Positions 35,888-44,459 of a stretch of DNA of 64,000 bases are shown here, one piece after another. A model generated the notes under the pieces. The model was given only the letters and a program-made list of their open reading frames with translations, made no database searches and had not been told where the DNA came from. The stretch is taken from assembly GCA_017510605.1 (NCBI GenBank), contig JAFWMQ010000011.1, positions 1 through 64,000 on the forward strand, read 5' to 3'. The position numbers and the translations under genes are program-made. The stretch comes from Clostridiales bacterium. GTDB lineage: Bacteria; Bacillota; Clostridia; Saccharofermentanales; Saccharofermentanaceae. How positions within the stretch are numbered: position 1 is the first letter of the stretch; every line of letters starts with the position of its first letter.

Positions 35888-36030
35888 GACAGTTCTTTTT
35901 TTGCGTGTTTTGGTGGAAGTTTGACGGAAGAAATTTGAGGGCAAACTTGAGGGCATACCCTCAAATTTCCCCGCGAATATAACGGATACAACGGATACAA
36001 CGAATACAACGAATATAACGGATATGTTCC
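35888..36030 (+). repeat. Dispersed intergenic repeat, copy 2, with nonamer array
   Basis: Homologous to 31998-32130 in the opposite orientation: GGGACAGTTCTTTTTTT, AATTTGAGGGCAAACTTGA, CCCCGCGAATATAAC, then ATGTTCCC. It includes six nonamers of the form G(A/G)ATA(C/T)AAC at 35975-36028 (the last one degenerate). It sits between convergent genes, as copy 1 does. Confidence 0.75.
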
Positions 36031-36037
36031 CAAACCA

Positions 36038-37033
36038 TTAAGAATCTATCGCCGAATCAGGGAATATAAAAACGTCATAAGGAATAAAGATCAGGACTGC
36101 CGGAGTGTTTTTTACCTGTTTTGGCTTCATGCCGACCGGTGTGCAGTATTTGTATTTATAATGTCTTCCGTCGCAGTCGATCCTCATCGTGCCCGAATCA
36201 ATGCTGCCGACGACCGCATGATATGCCATGTACTTATGACCTGACACGATCCTGAGTTTATATATGGCATTCGTTATGTAGTATACGAAAACAGGGAATC
36301 CGAAAACCACTACAAGAAGCAATAAGAAAGCCATAACACCGGTCTCTCTTCTTAATCTTACATACAATATTGCATCTATCACATCTCCGGGCGAGGCACT
36401 GTGGGAATCGTAAGTAAGTATTGATATCAGACCAAACACGGCAGCAATAAACATAAGCGAGACCGCCGTAAGGATATTCAGGATCTGGTCTTTGATTACA
36501 GCGAGAAACAGTTTCTTCTCGAAAGCAACAGGAACTTTCACAGGATAGAAATCCTTATTTTGTTTGAAGTTCTCAAGATTGCCATTGCCATAGAAGATCC
36601 TTTTCCAGCCTTTCATATCTCTTACCGAATACAATGCGGCATTAGGCGCGATCAGAATGCTCATCACGGGAAACATCAGAAATCCGGCAGCCATGATAAT
36701 ATCATTCTCATTGCAGCCGACAGCGATAAGGACTATCGCGCAAATAACCCAGGCAGGAACAAGTGCGGCGAGATATTTATCGACATACCACTTTGCCGTT
36801 TTCTCTTTTTTGGCAGGCTTATAATCTTTGAGAAGGATAAGGAGCATTACAAATGCGAGGATACCTGATGGAGCAGCAAATAAAAGCGAATACAGGTTTT
36901 GAAAAGCAAACCCTGCAAAAACACCAAGTCCTGTCAAAGAGCAGGAAAGAAGAAGTATAAACAAAAGCTTCTTTCCTGTGGATAGGGATTTATCGTTCTT
37001 TTTCTTACCCATTTTATTATGCAAAGAAATCAA
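36038..37033 (-). CDS. Multi-span membrane protein of unknown function
   Basis: 331 residues with about six hydrophobic helices (near 28-68, 88-140, 180-215 and 230-260) and a soluble C-terminal part that has a beta-rich look (GSIDSGTMRIDCDGRHYKYK). No motif is recognised. The start is unclear. The longest frame begins with TTG at 37033, an ATG follows at 37012, and neither has a clear ribosome site. The small lipoprotein gene next upstream ends 43 bp before it, so the two may be co-transcribed. Confidence 0.7.
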   Translation of the reverse strand: MISLHNKMGKKKNDKSLSTGKKLLFILLLSCSLTGLGVFAGFAFQNLYSLLFAAPSGILAFVMLLILLKDYKPAKKEKTAKWYVDKYLAALVPAWVICAIVLIAVGCNENDIIMAAGFLMFPVMSILIAPNAALYSVRDMKGWKRIFYGNGNLENFKQNKDFYPVKVPVAFEKKLFLAVIKDQILNILTAVSLMFIAAVFGLISILTYDSHSASPGDVIDAILYVRLRRETGVMAFLLLLVVVFGFPVFVYYITNAIYKLRIVSGHKYMAYHAVVGSIDSGTMRIDCDGRHYKYKYCTPVGMKPKQVKNTPAVLIFIPYDVFIFPDSAIDS

Positions 37034-37076
37034 TACAAGACGGCAGCAAAAATGTTCTTATCATTGCAGCTCTCCG

Positions 37077-37580
37077 TCAGGCGTAGTCCCTAAAACTTGA
37101 GAGATGGAATGTCGAGTCGACCGGGGCGTCTGCAGTCTCTTTATTTATGCTGCAAATGACAATTATCCACTGTCCCTCGCTTATAGCATTCGAGCCTTCA
37201 TTTACCCCAAGAGATTTTGTTTTAGATAACTCTTTAATCTCGTCTTCCGAGAGCTCCTTATCGGAAACATATACGCTCCACTCTATGTCTGAATCGGAAT
37301 TGTTTTTCATTGACCAGGCGAAGTATGCGCCTGAGAATGTATCGTATTGAACTGCGTAATAACCCTTCTCGAAAATATCCTCATTTGAAATGTCGAATCC
37401 CATCCCCTGAGGAGGTTCGTGATCCATATCGTCCGGCATATCAGGCGCCTTAAAGTTCGAAGATTTTGCAGACGCAGCAGACGTTGGAACCTGGGTATCA
37501 GCCCCGTCCGAGCATGCAGACAGAGTGAAGATGATACCTGCGATAAGGATAAATATCAAAATGTGTTTTTTGTTAAGCAT
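37077..37580 (-). CDS. Small lipoprotein of unknown function
   Basis: 167 residues from the ATG at 37580, chosen because the signal peptide then starts with MLNKKH and runs into the lipobox LSAC. An upstream in-frame ATG at 37601 is also possible. The mature part is acidic, with a DMPDDMDHEPPQGMG segment and a beta-rich domain. No family is recognised. It is one of several small lipoproteins in this part of the window. Confidence 0.75.
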   Translation of the reverse strand: MLNKKHILIFILIAGIIFTLSACSDGADTQVPTSAASAKSSNFKAPDMPDDMDHEPPQGMGFDISNEDIFEKGYYAVQYDTFSGAYFAWSMKNNSDSDIEWSVYVSDKELSEDEIKELSKTKSLGVNEGSNAISEGQWIIVICSINKETADAPVDSTFHLSSFRDYA

Positions 37581-37641
37581 CGATTCTATAACCCCATACA
37601 TATTATAACTTTACAGTATCCTGTTTTCCATTTTTTCTGAA

Positions 37642-37772
37642 TAAGCAACATAAGGGAAAGCATGTGTTGCTTAACCGACGGAACGGCTCAACAATACTAA
37701 TTGGATTGCATTCAGGCATCAAAGATAATGAAGCCATAGAACAAAACATTTCAAATAAGGAGGACAGAACAA
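37642..37772 (+). promoter_or_regulatory. Promoter module A of the GG-peptide group
   Basis: GTGTTGCTTA (37664-37673) forms an inverted repeat with TAAGCAACA (37642-37650). Exactly 27 bp later is TTGGAT (37701-37706), then 17 bp, then GATAAT (37724-37729), then GAAGCCATAGAACAAAACA and an AAGGAGGACA ribosome site. The same elements at the same distances precede the genes at 42792 and 56311. Confidence 0.75.
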
Positions 37773-38092
37773 TGAAAAACGAAAATATTAAGACCATCGA
37801 TTTAGAACAGCTCGATACAGTATCGGGAGGAGTAATAGTTCATCTGGGTATATATGAATATAATTGGATCGTCGATGATGAAACAGGACAGTGCTTAGGT
37901 GAAGAAGCAGTGTGTGTTGCTGAAGACAGAGCCAGAGAATTCGGAGTCAGCACTGAAAAGATCCGTTATGAAGAATACATTAAGAGGTTCTCGGGCAGAA
38001 ACAGAGAAAACCGTTATGAGAAACGTGTAATATCAAACGAGATGATGGAAACAATAAAGCCGTTAATACCGTTGATTCCGAATTATTTATAA
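37772..38092 (+). CDS. Small peptide with double-glycine-type leader (A)
   Basis: 106 residues. The first 20 residues (IKTIDLEQLDTVSGG core) have the features of double-glycine leaders cut by peptidase-containing ABC exporters: acidic, hydrophobic residues at regular intervals, ending in Gly-Gly. The mature part begins VIVHLGIYEYNW and is larger than a typical bacteriocin, with one or two Cys and many charged residues. No modification enzyme or exporter is adjacent. AAGGAGG precedes the ATG. Longer in-frame upstream sequence belongs to the promoter. The exported role (signal or antimicrobial) is not known. Confidence 0.75.
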   Translation: MKNENIKTIDLEQLDTVSGGVIVHLGIYEYNWIVDDETGQCLGEEAVCVAEDRAREFGVSTEKIRYEEYIKRFSGRNRENRYEKRVISNEMMETIKPLIPLIPNYL

Positions 38093-38110
38093 GGAAGGAA
38101 ACTACCATGA

Positions 38111-38142
38111 CGGCATCCGTGTATACGGGTGCCGCTATTTTA
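38111..38142 (+). terminator. Terminator after GG-peptide A
   Basis: CGGCATCCGT pairs with ACGGGTGCCG around GTAT, followed by CTATTTTATAT. Confidence 0.75.
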
Positions 38143-38336
38143 TATATATATAGTCATTTAAGTCAAAATGACTAAATTGAATCCTTTTTATCGCTTTGGC
38201 GGAGGCTTTGTTCGTCAAAAACCCTTAATGAGAAATTCACACCGTATTTGATTTGCATATCCGAAATGGAAACATTCGGAAAGTATCATTGAGATATCAA
38301 AGATCATAATGGATAGACATGAAGGGAGATACTTCA

Positions 38337-38996
38337 ATGAAGAAGATAATAGCGATCCTGATCTGCGCGGGACTGCTCGGAATGACCGCATGTTCGAATA
38401 AAACAACTATCACTAAATCAACCGGCGAAACTGTCACTGAATCTTCAGACAAGACCACTGAAGATGATTTCGGCTCGGATGGTCTTGATACTGCAAAGGC
38501 CGTAGGTGATATCGAAGCCGATGAGGGACTCCTTACGGTAACTATAAACATTCCGGGTGATTATTTCGGTGAGACCACCCAGGAGGAAATAGATAAAGCC
38601 GTTGCCGATAAAGGTTTCATATCCGTCACATTAAATGATGACGGCAGCGCCACCTATGTCATGACCAAGTCCCGGCATAAGCAGCTGATGGAAGAAATAT
38701 CCAAGAGTATGGACGAGTCGCTGCAGAAAATCCTGGATGACAAAGATACTTATCCGAACTTCGAGAGCATCACGCATAATGCGGATTATACTGATTTCAC
38801 CATAGAATACTCCGCTGATGAACTGTCCCTGAGCGACACGTTCTCGACGATCCTATTCTATTACATGGGCGGAATGTACGGCGTATTTAACGGCGAACCT
38901 GCCGAAAATGTCCACGTCGCATTCGTCAATTCTGAGACAGGCGAACTGATCTCGGAGGCTAATTCAAGAGATGTGGGGAAGAGTGCGGAAGAGTAA
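38337..38996 (+). CDS. Small lipoprotein of unknown function
   Basis: 219 residues from the ATG at 38337, which has AAGGGAG at the right distance. The signal peptide MKKIIAILICAGLLGMTAC ends in lipobox MTAC. A Thr/Ser-rich linker leads to a folded-looking domain with LTVTINIPGDYFGETTQEEIDKA and FTIEYSADELSL. No family is recognised. The end of the gene is part of a short tandem duplication continuing to 39097. Confidence 0.75.
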   Translation: MKKIIAILICAGLLGMTACSNKTTITKSTGETVTESSDKTTEDDFGSDGLDTAKAVGDIEADEGLLTVTINIPGDYFGETTQEEIDKAVADKGFISVTLNDDGSATYVMTKSRHKQLMEEISKSMDESLQKILDDKDTYPNFESITHNADYTDFTIEYSADELSLSDTFSTILFYYMGGMYGVFNGEPAENVHVAFVNSETGELISEANSRDVGKSAEE

Positions 38997-39097
38997 GATA
39001 ACTTTATATAGTCTTGAAAAAACTAATTGGAGGCAAAATTAAGAGATATGGGGAAGAGCACGGAATAGGAGTAAGATATCTGTATATTGTCTTGAAA
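38967..39097 (+). repeat. Imperfect duplication at the end of the lipoprotein gene
   Basis: AAGAGATGTGGGGAAGAGTG with its following bases (38967-39018) recurs as AAGAGATATGGGGAAGAGCA at 39040-39097, including TATA(T/)GTCTTGAAA. The first copy encodes the last residues of the lipoprotein. The second is non-coding and lies just before the next gene. Confidence 0.65.
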
Positions 39098-39110
39098 GGA
39101 GCCAAAGAAT

Positions 39111-39494
39111 ATGGCAATCAGTTTTAATCAGAACAGTGTCTTTAATCTTAAACCCATTCCGGTTGAATCAGTAAGGAATGACGTTATGGGTCTGCTTATC
39201 GAAGGTGAAGCTCCTGTCATGGCCTTTCAGACCGTACGTGACCAGCTTGTATTTACCAACAAAAGAATAATCTCAATTGACGTTCAGGGTATTACGGGAA
39301 AGCGGAAATCGTACGGATCAATGCCTTATGCAAAGATTCAGTATTTCGAGATCCAGACAGCCGGCTTTATGGAGATATTCCCCGACTCCGAGTTGTTCCT
39401 TATGTTTACCAACGGATATACTGCCAAATTCGAATTCAAAGGAAATGTTGATATAGGTTATCTGGGAAGAATGATATCTACGTATGTGTTGTGA
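39111..39494 (+). CDS. Bacterial PH-domain protein
   Basis: 127 residues that fit a bacterial pleckstrin-homology-like fold: a string of strands with DQLVFTNKRIISIDVQGITGKRKSYGSMPYAKIQYFEIQ, then an acidic turn and a C-terminal helix region (GYLGRMIS). The TNKRIIxxDxxG and KxxYxSxPYxxI motifs are typical of bPH_1 proteins. The role of this family is unknown. GAAAGGAG lies before the ATG. It stands alone between small lipoprotein and zinc-ribbon genes. Confidence 0.8.
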   Translation: MAISFNQNSVFNLKPIPVESVRNDVMGLLIEGEAPVMAFQTVRDQLVFTNKRIISIDVQGITGKRKSYGSMPYAKIQYFEIQTAGFMEIFPDSELFLMFTNGYTAKFEFKGNVDIGYLGRMISTYVL

Positions 39495-39596
39495 GAGTAT
39501 GATTGAACTAAGAGATATTGATGAATCAGATGTTTTATGAGTAGATGAATAATACGATCTCAAGTATTATGGGCAATCTGTTTGGAGGAATATAAA

Positions 39597-40565
39597 ATGC
39601 CATTTGTACAGGGTAAATGCGAAGCTTGTGGCGGAATATTAACAGTCGACCCTAGTCTTAAGGCGGCAAATTGTCCTTTTTGCGGGTCTGCGTATGTTAT
39701 TCAAGATGCAATAAACTACTATAACACCAACATTAAAATCGATTCTTTACATGCTGATGTTGTAAACATATCAGATGAAAGCTCAGCTGATGGCCGGATT
39801 AAAGCGGCTGATGCTTATATGAAATTAGGCAAATTTGAAAAAGCTGAAGACGAGTACAAGAAAGCAACAGAATATGCTCCGCAAAATTATAAGGGTTGGT
39901 TAGGGATGATTGAAGCATTAACTTGCAATTATAGTAGACGCATTAAATCTGCCTCTACCTTAAATACTCTTTCTGATTATGCTAATAGCGTTAAGACATT
40001 TGCTCCTGATGAAATGAAAGAGTCAATATTGCAGAAGTTTGAATCATATGCGAAGAACGAAACAGAGCAAAATGATATTGATGTAAATTCAATAAATCAA
40101 GTATTAACTAAACAAACCGAATCATGGAAAGATTTTGACAAACAAGAAAAAGCACTGACTGCTGAGTTAAATCAAAAACGTAGCCAGTATGATTCTCTTT
40201 GTAAGGAAAACAATTTCTATATTAAAAACAATCGAAATCATGCAATCTTAACCTGGGGTATTATTCTTTCGGCAGCAGGTCTTTTCCTTATTTTTATGTC
40301 GATTGTTATGAGTATAAGTAACGGCTTCACAGAAAATAGTCTTACTTTTCTTATTTTGGGCTTTTTCCCATTAATTCCGGGTTCTATTCTTATTGCATCA
40401 CTTATTCAACGAAATAATAACCATCAAAAGAGAGAATCAGAAATAGGAAGATTATCTGTTGAACAAAATGAAATATATAACCAAGTTGCGAAAATAACAG
40501 GCCAAAAGAATGCTTTATATATGGAGATTCAATCCAATCAAAAAGAGTTATCGTTATACAACTAA
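39597..40565 (+). CDS. Zinc-ribbon and TPR-like membrane protein
   Basis: 322 residues from the ATG at 39597; the TTG at 39582 lies just before the GGAGG ribosome site at 39584-39588. An N-terminal zinc ribbon (CEACGG...CPFCG) precedes a TPR-like helical repeat (AADAYMKLGKFEKAEDEYKKA), then coiled-coil sequence. Two membrane helices follow near residues 220-275, and a polar tail ends the protein. Base composition is AT-richer than in its neighbours, which may hint at acquisition from outside. No function is known. Confidence 0.8.
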   Translation: MPFVQGKCEACGGILTVDPSLKAANCPFCGSAYVIQDAINYYNTNIKIDSLHADVVNISDESSADGRIKAADAYMKLGKFEKAEDEYKKATEYAPQNYKGWLGMIEALTCNYSRRIKSASTLNTLSDYANSVKTFAPDEMKESILQKFESYAKNETEQNDIDVNSINQVLTKQTESWKDFDKQEKALTAELNQKRSQYDSLCKENNFYIKNNRNHAILTWGIILSAAGLFLIFMSIVMSISNGFTENSLTFLILGFFPLIPGSILIASLIQRNNNHQKRESEIGRLSVEQNEIYNQVAKITGQKNALYMEIQSNQKELSLYN

Positions 40566-40705
40566 TCTGTATATATAACTATTGTATTAACCCCATAGGT
40601 ATAGGTCATTTTATTACAATCGGCTCGTATTCCTATTCATATCAATTTCACAGCTAAAAAACACTTGGTTGTATAATGAACCTATATAGATAAGCGGAGG
40701 CGGAT

Positions 40706-41983
40706 ATGAAGAAAAGGGCTTTTGTTTTACTACTTACTGCAACAATGCTTATGTCTGCATGCAGTTCTTCGAGTGTCCCGTCAGATATCACTACCATATC
40801 CGAGACAACATCGGTCATTACAACTGAAATAACGACAGATCCTACACCGACACCTGAACCGACTCCTACGCCGGTTGTTTATGATTTTACGTGGACTTCA
40901 CAAGATAGTGATGTTTTTGCAAATTATTTTGAAAATGAATTTGGCAAGAACCTGAGAGGTTACATAATGGGTTATGGATTTACTGATGAAGTAAATGAAA
41001 TGCTCACAAATTACATTAACTATATATTTAATACAGATTATAAAAGTGTTCCGTTTTCAGAAGTTGATTACTTTCATACCTACATGGTTGATACGATTAG
41101 CAGCAAACATACTTATAGAAACAGTTATGATAAATTTGCAACTGTTTGCTTAGATTACAACAGAGTATTCAAAGGACCATTTGCTAACAAACTGATTATG
41201 AGTTATTTGTATCAAAACGGTATTCCGATGGGTGCGCGTATACCCCTTGATAATTTATTAATGCTCGGTCTTGATGATATGTATAATTTCGGGGTATTTG
41301 ATTATATTATTGAAGAAGCTGGCCAAGATTTGGGAAATTTCGACTCATCATATCAATATTCTAATTACGACTTATATGCTGTTCTTGTCAGATATAACTA
41401 TAGTATGTGGGATCTGTGTAATGATGAAAGAATCAAAAACCTAGATTTGTTGACTGATGATCCGGAATTTGCAGAAACTGCTGCAGAAGCAGTAAATATT
41501 TATAACGGTTACCTTAAAGATTATTATGGTGCAAAAGCACCACAGATAGGTCAGGTAATAACGAAAGAACAATATGTAGCTGCATTCGGTGAAGAACCTT
41601 TGGACCTGTCTTATATTCCCGGTGCCATATTTGATCCTTCTTTGGTGCCTACTGATTCTGGTTCAACATTTAATGCTGCAGACAGCGGCAGTAAAACCGA
41701 TGAAAGACTCATAGGAGAGTGGACTTCACCTGAAAACTACAGTGGCTATACCGGTACATATATATTCAACGAAGATAATACGGGAACATATATTTACACT
41801 GCCATGACTAAAGATTTGGAGACCGGAGAACGTTCCGAGAAGACAACCGTCATAGAATTCAAGTATTCGATAGAATACGGAATGCTTGTCATGAAATACG
41901 ACAACGGCAATACCTACAGTTTTAACTATAAGATTATGAACGAAGGAATAATAATAAACGGAATGTATTTTGAACAGGCTTAA
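40706..41983 (+). CDS. Lipoprotein of unknown function
   Basis: 425 residues. The signal peptide ends in lipobox MSAC. It is followed by a Thr-rich and TPTPEPTPTP linker, a helical middle domain (about 55-320) and a C-terminal beta domain with LIGEWTSPENYSGYTGTYIFNEDNTGTY, which resembles the small lipocalin-like domains seen at the ends of many clostridial lipoproteins. A TATAAT lies about 35 bp before the start and GGAGG precedes the ATG. The gene is AT-rich like the one before it. Confidence 0.75.
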   Translation: MKKRAFVLLLTATMLMSACSSSSVPSDITTISETTSVITTEITTDPTPTPEPTPTPVVYDFTWTSQDSDVFANYFENEFGKNLRGYIMGYGFTDEVNEMLTNYINYIFNTDYKSVPFSEVDYFHTYMVDTISSKHTYRNSYDKFATVCLDYNRVFKGPFANKLIMSYLYQNGIPMGARIPLDNLLMLGLDDMYNFGVFDYIIEEAGQDLGNFDSSYQYSNYDLYAVLVRYNYSMWDLCNDERIKNLDLLTDDPEFAETAAEAVNIYNGYLKDYYGAKAPQIGQVITKEQYVAAFGEEPLDLSYIPGAIFDPSLVPTDSGSTFNAADSGSKTDERLIGEWTSPENYSGYTGTYIFNEDNTGTYIYTAMTKDLETGERSEKTTVIEFKYSIEYGMLVMKYDNGNTYSFNYKIMNEGIIINGMYFEQA

Positions 41984-42039
41984 CGGGATAGAAATGCTAT
42001 TTCCCCGAAGCCGCGCAAGCTATTAGTGGAGCGAGTTAT

Positions 42040-42102
42040 ATGACCAAACAGAGTAAAACTGACAATATAAAGAGAATTGATCCAGATTGCTTATACGACT
42101 GA
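42040..42102 (+). other. Short open frame, possibly a broken GG-peptide gene
   Basis: In the 200 bp between two genes, GAAGCC appears at 42007-42012 and 20 codons start at 42040 with a peptide ending NIKRIDPDCLYD. Both resemble the start of the GG-peptide genes, but there is no Gly-Gly, no proper ribosome site and an early stop. It could be a decayed relative or chance. Confidence 0.2.
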
Positions 42103-42183
42103 GAATGGTGTTCATGTAATTCCGATTGGATGTTTGAGAGACTGAAGATATGAGATTTTCATAAGTGGATAAGGTAGAAGTTT

Positions 42184-42648
42184 ATGGAAAACAATACTGT
42201 GAATATTCCAGAACCAGAGCACGCGCATCTTGTTATTCTGGGTAAAGAATACGAAGTTGTGCTCATATTTAGCGTTCGTGACAATGAAGCGTTAACGCAA
42301 ATTAATACTGATCAAGATGAAATCTGTATTCAATATATTAAAGATTTGGTTTGCAGACACATTGTTGGGGATATTCGAATAGAGAGCAGCGATATTCCTG
42401 ATGAAAGTTGCGTAGAATACATTAATCTTTTTCTCCTTTCTGACGCAGCTACAGATAGCATTTTCAAATCTTTAGATGAATCTCTGCATCCGTGTAAGCT
42501 CTTCCTTTTGGCTCAGAAAGAGCTGATGAGTCAAATGCTTGAGAACATGAAACCAACACTTTCAAGCGTAATCGAATTAATGCAAGGCATCTTCGAATCT
42601 TATACTAAAAACATTAAGCCCATTATTCTTTGTGCTTTTGTTAATTAA
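42184..42648 (+). CDS. Protein of unknown function
   Basis: 154 residues, acidic, with alternating strands and helices and no signal peptide. A hydrophobic stretch is at residues 18-30 (HLVILGKEYEVVLIF). I recognise no family. A weak ribosome site (AAGGTAG) precedes the ATG. The next gene is a GG-peptide with its own promoter, so this one is probably transcribed separately. Confidence 0.55.
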   Translation: MENNTVNIPEPEHAHLVILGKEYEVVLIFSVRDNEALTQINTDQDEICIQYIKDLVCRHIVGDIRIESSDIPDESCVEYINLFLLSDAATDSIFKSLDESLHPCKLFLLAQKELMSQMLENMKPTLSSVIELMQGIFESYTKNIKPIILCAFVN

Positions 42649-42680
42649 TTTTTTCCTCTATCCAACACTTCCCCCTCCAT

Positions 42681-42792
42681 CTGTTGAATAACCAACAATT
42701 GTGCCTGACATTGCTTATTGGATTGGGTCTTTGTTCAAGACATACTGTAGCCATCAAACAAAACACAATGTCAATTGAGGAGGACATAACAA
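42681..42792 (+). promoter_or_regulatory. Promoter module B of the GG-peptide group
   Basis: CTGTTGAATA (42681-42690) lies exactly 27 bp before TTGGAT (42718-42723). A 17-bp spacer follows, then CATACT (42741-42746), then GTAGCCATCAAACAAAACA and GAGGAGGACA before the ATG. TGTTG and CAACA form a short dyad at 42682-42697. Confidence 0.75.
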
Positions 42793-43037
42793 TGACAAAC
42801 ATGAATGAGATCAATTGCGATAATCTTGACAAGGTAGCTGGCGGCGTAATGCTCTATGACGATCTTTCCCCGGAAGAGATCAAGGAAACCGCAAGACGTT
42901 ACATCCAGGAATGGAAGGATAAGGGACGTTCCATGGAAGATGCTCTTGAACTGCTTACAAGATATTTCTGCGTTCCCGGCAAGGTAGAAAGAGAAGATAT
43001 CGCTGTGATCGTAAGAGAAGTATTCGGCGTAGCATAA
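42792..43037 (+). CDS. Small peptide with double-glycine-type leader (B)
   Basis: 81 residues. The leader (MNEINCDNLDKVAGG) ends in Gly-Gly at about residue 18. The mature part is helical and charged, with an SPEEIKETARRYIQEWKDKG helix and RSMEDALELLTRYF. It contains no Cys cluster typical of lantibiotics and no enzyme lies nearby. GAGGAGG precedes the ATG. It shares leader type and promoter with the peptides at 37772 and 56311, while the mature parts differ, which is usual for exported peptide families. Confidence 0.75.
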   Translation: MTNMNEINCDNLDKVAGGVMLYDDLSPEEIKETARRYIQEWKDKGRSMEDALELLTRYFCVPGKVEREDIAVIVREVFGVA

Positions 43038-43074
43038 AGCTTATTCTTACCCCCCCCATAAATAAACACAGGCG

Positions 43075-43110
43075 GCGGGCTGTCTTCACTGAAGGAAGCC
43101 CGTTCGTTTG
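43075..43110 (+). terminator. Terminator after GG-peptide B
   Basis: CGGGCTGTCTTC pairs with GAAGGAAGCCCG (imperfect), followed by TTCGTTTGTTTT. A run of eight C at 43050-43057 lies just before it. Confidence 0.75.
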
Positions 43111-43196
43111 TTTTCACGGTAAAACCTTAAGACTTTGTCCCTTGTTTTCGGTTTATTCAGCGTGCTAACCTTTAACTGTGAAAGGGGATCCTTGGT

Positions 43197-44309
43197 ATGA
43201 AGAAGATACTGTCCGTTCTGATATCCGTTGTGTTTGTTCTTGGTATGCTCTGTTCATGCAAGGCTGTTCCTGTTGAACTGGAGGACGCTGCAAGGGTGGA
43301 GCAGATCGTGGAACGGATGGATGGGTCTGATGACCTTCCTCTTTACAGCGAGCTTAAGAACGATAAGAAATATCTCGGATATTTCGATCTGCTCGATCAG
43401 GAATCCTATCTGTATTTCGACATAAAAGGGGAGAAGTATATCTTCCTGCTCTACATGTATTACGATACGCAATCCGAACTTGTAAATGTCACGGGTGCTA
43501 AGCAGGTCTTTACCGGCAGCAGCCTGAAGATAACTTTCGAGACGGAGCTGCGTGATACCCAAAGGGGAGGGTGCTTTCCCACGGGTGACCATGCAAGATG
43601 TCTGCTCAAGGTCGATGACGCATTCGATCCGGAGAAATGCTCCGTCATTATTACGGACTATCCCGTTCCGATAGAGAAGTATAAGGGCGGAATATTCCGT
43701 GTCGGCAAGAAATGGGGGATGGCGGATAAGGATCTGAACATTACCGTACCGGTCAGGTGCGACGGTATATTTGAGCTTGAGACCGACAGAGTGGAGGATT
43801 ATTACCGCGTCTTCGTGGACGGACACAACGGCCTTGTTGGGCCTGACAGGCAGTATGTCCTTCATCCTTTGTACAGTAATTTTATTGTTGTAGGTCCCGA
43901 CAGGTTCATCGTCATGAGAGATTCGGAAGATGATAATGTCCGTAACGAGATCGCGCTCGTGGACTCTCATGAGAACATCATCCATGACTACATGCCCGGC
44001 TTCATAGACATGCAGAGCTGGAGGAGTTACAACAGCGCTGAGCAGTATGTTTTCGCAGTGTTTAAGGACGGGGATTACTACGAGGGCGTGATGGATGCGG
44101 AGATGAACATCATCATTGAGCCCATATACGCGAATATCGCGGAATACTATGAAGAGAGTCCGCACATGTACTATGCGGCCGAGAACAGTGAAGGAAAATG
44201 CGCCGTCATAGGAACAGACGGCGAACTGAAAAACGACTTTATATACGATACCGTGTACGATGCCTCAGAGGAATACTTCCAGAGGATGGGCGCGTACAGT
44301 TACTTCTGA
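43197..44309 (+). CDS. Lipoprotein with WG-type repeats
   Basis: 370 residues with a signal peptide ending in lipobox MLCSC. The region from about 160 on contains WG-repeat units: GGIFRVGKKWGMADKDLNITVPVRCDGI, then degenerate ones near VDGHNGLVGPDRQYVLHPLY and FKDGDYYEGVMDAEMNIIIEPIYANI. WG repeats form beta-propeller-like or solenoid surfaces. Function unknown. AAGGGGATC precedes the ATG. Confidence 0.8.
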   Translation: MKKILSVLISVVFVLGMLCSCKAVPVELEDAARVEQIVERMDGSDDLPLYSELKNDKKYLGYFDLLDQESYLYFDIKGEKYIFLLYMYYDTQSELVNVTGAKQVFTGSSLKITFETELRDTQRGGCFPTGDHARCLLKVDDAFDPEKCSVIITDYPVPIEKYKGGIFRVGKKWGMADKDLNITVPVRCDGIFELETDRVEDYYRVFVDGHNGLVGPDRQYVLHPLYSNFIVVGPDRFIVMRDSEDDNVRNEIALVDSHENIIHDYMPGFIDMQSWRSYNSAEQYVFAVFKDGDYYEGVMDAEMNIIIEPIYANIAEYYEESPHMYYAAENSEGKCAVIGTDGELKNDFIYDTVYDASEEYFQRMGAYSYF

Positions 44310-44381
44310 CATCAGCCTTTCGAATAGCGGATGTGCGGAGATGATCCGTCTTGGCAAATTTGAGGCATAACTCCATTAGAG

Positions 44382-44434
44382 TTGACAATTGTAGCCTGCA
44401 GTGTTAAATTGAGCCTGCGTAAGCTACAATTGTA
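44382..44434 (+). promoter_or_regulatory. Promoter with two BlaI-type operator sites
   Basis: TTGACA (44382-44387), 16 bp and TTAAAT (44404-44409) form a promoter. ACAATTGT overlaps the -35 box (44385-44392), and a perfect TACAATTGTA palindrome lies at 44425-44434 before the repressor gene. TACAnnTGTA is the core of BlaI/MecI operators, so the repressor probably controls its own operon. Confidence 0.75.
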
Positions 44435-44459
44435 AACCGCAAATATGGAGGATAATTTT

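Noticed and set aside
35975..36028. CRISPR-like short repeats
   Set aside because: Units are only nine bases and directly adjacent, with no spacers and no cas genes.
35701..36033. Minus-strand frame of 110 codons with Tyr-Pro-Leu repeats
   Set aside because: The repeats are the reverse reading of the nonamer array and the rest is antisense to the small membrane-protein gene; no ribosome site.
43254..44165. 303-codon minus-strand frame
   Set aside because: Fully antisense to the WG-repeat lipoprotein, which has a signal peptide, lipobox and ribosome site.
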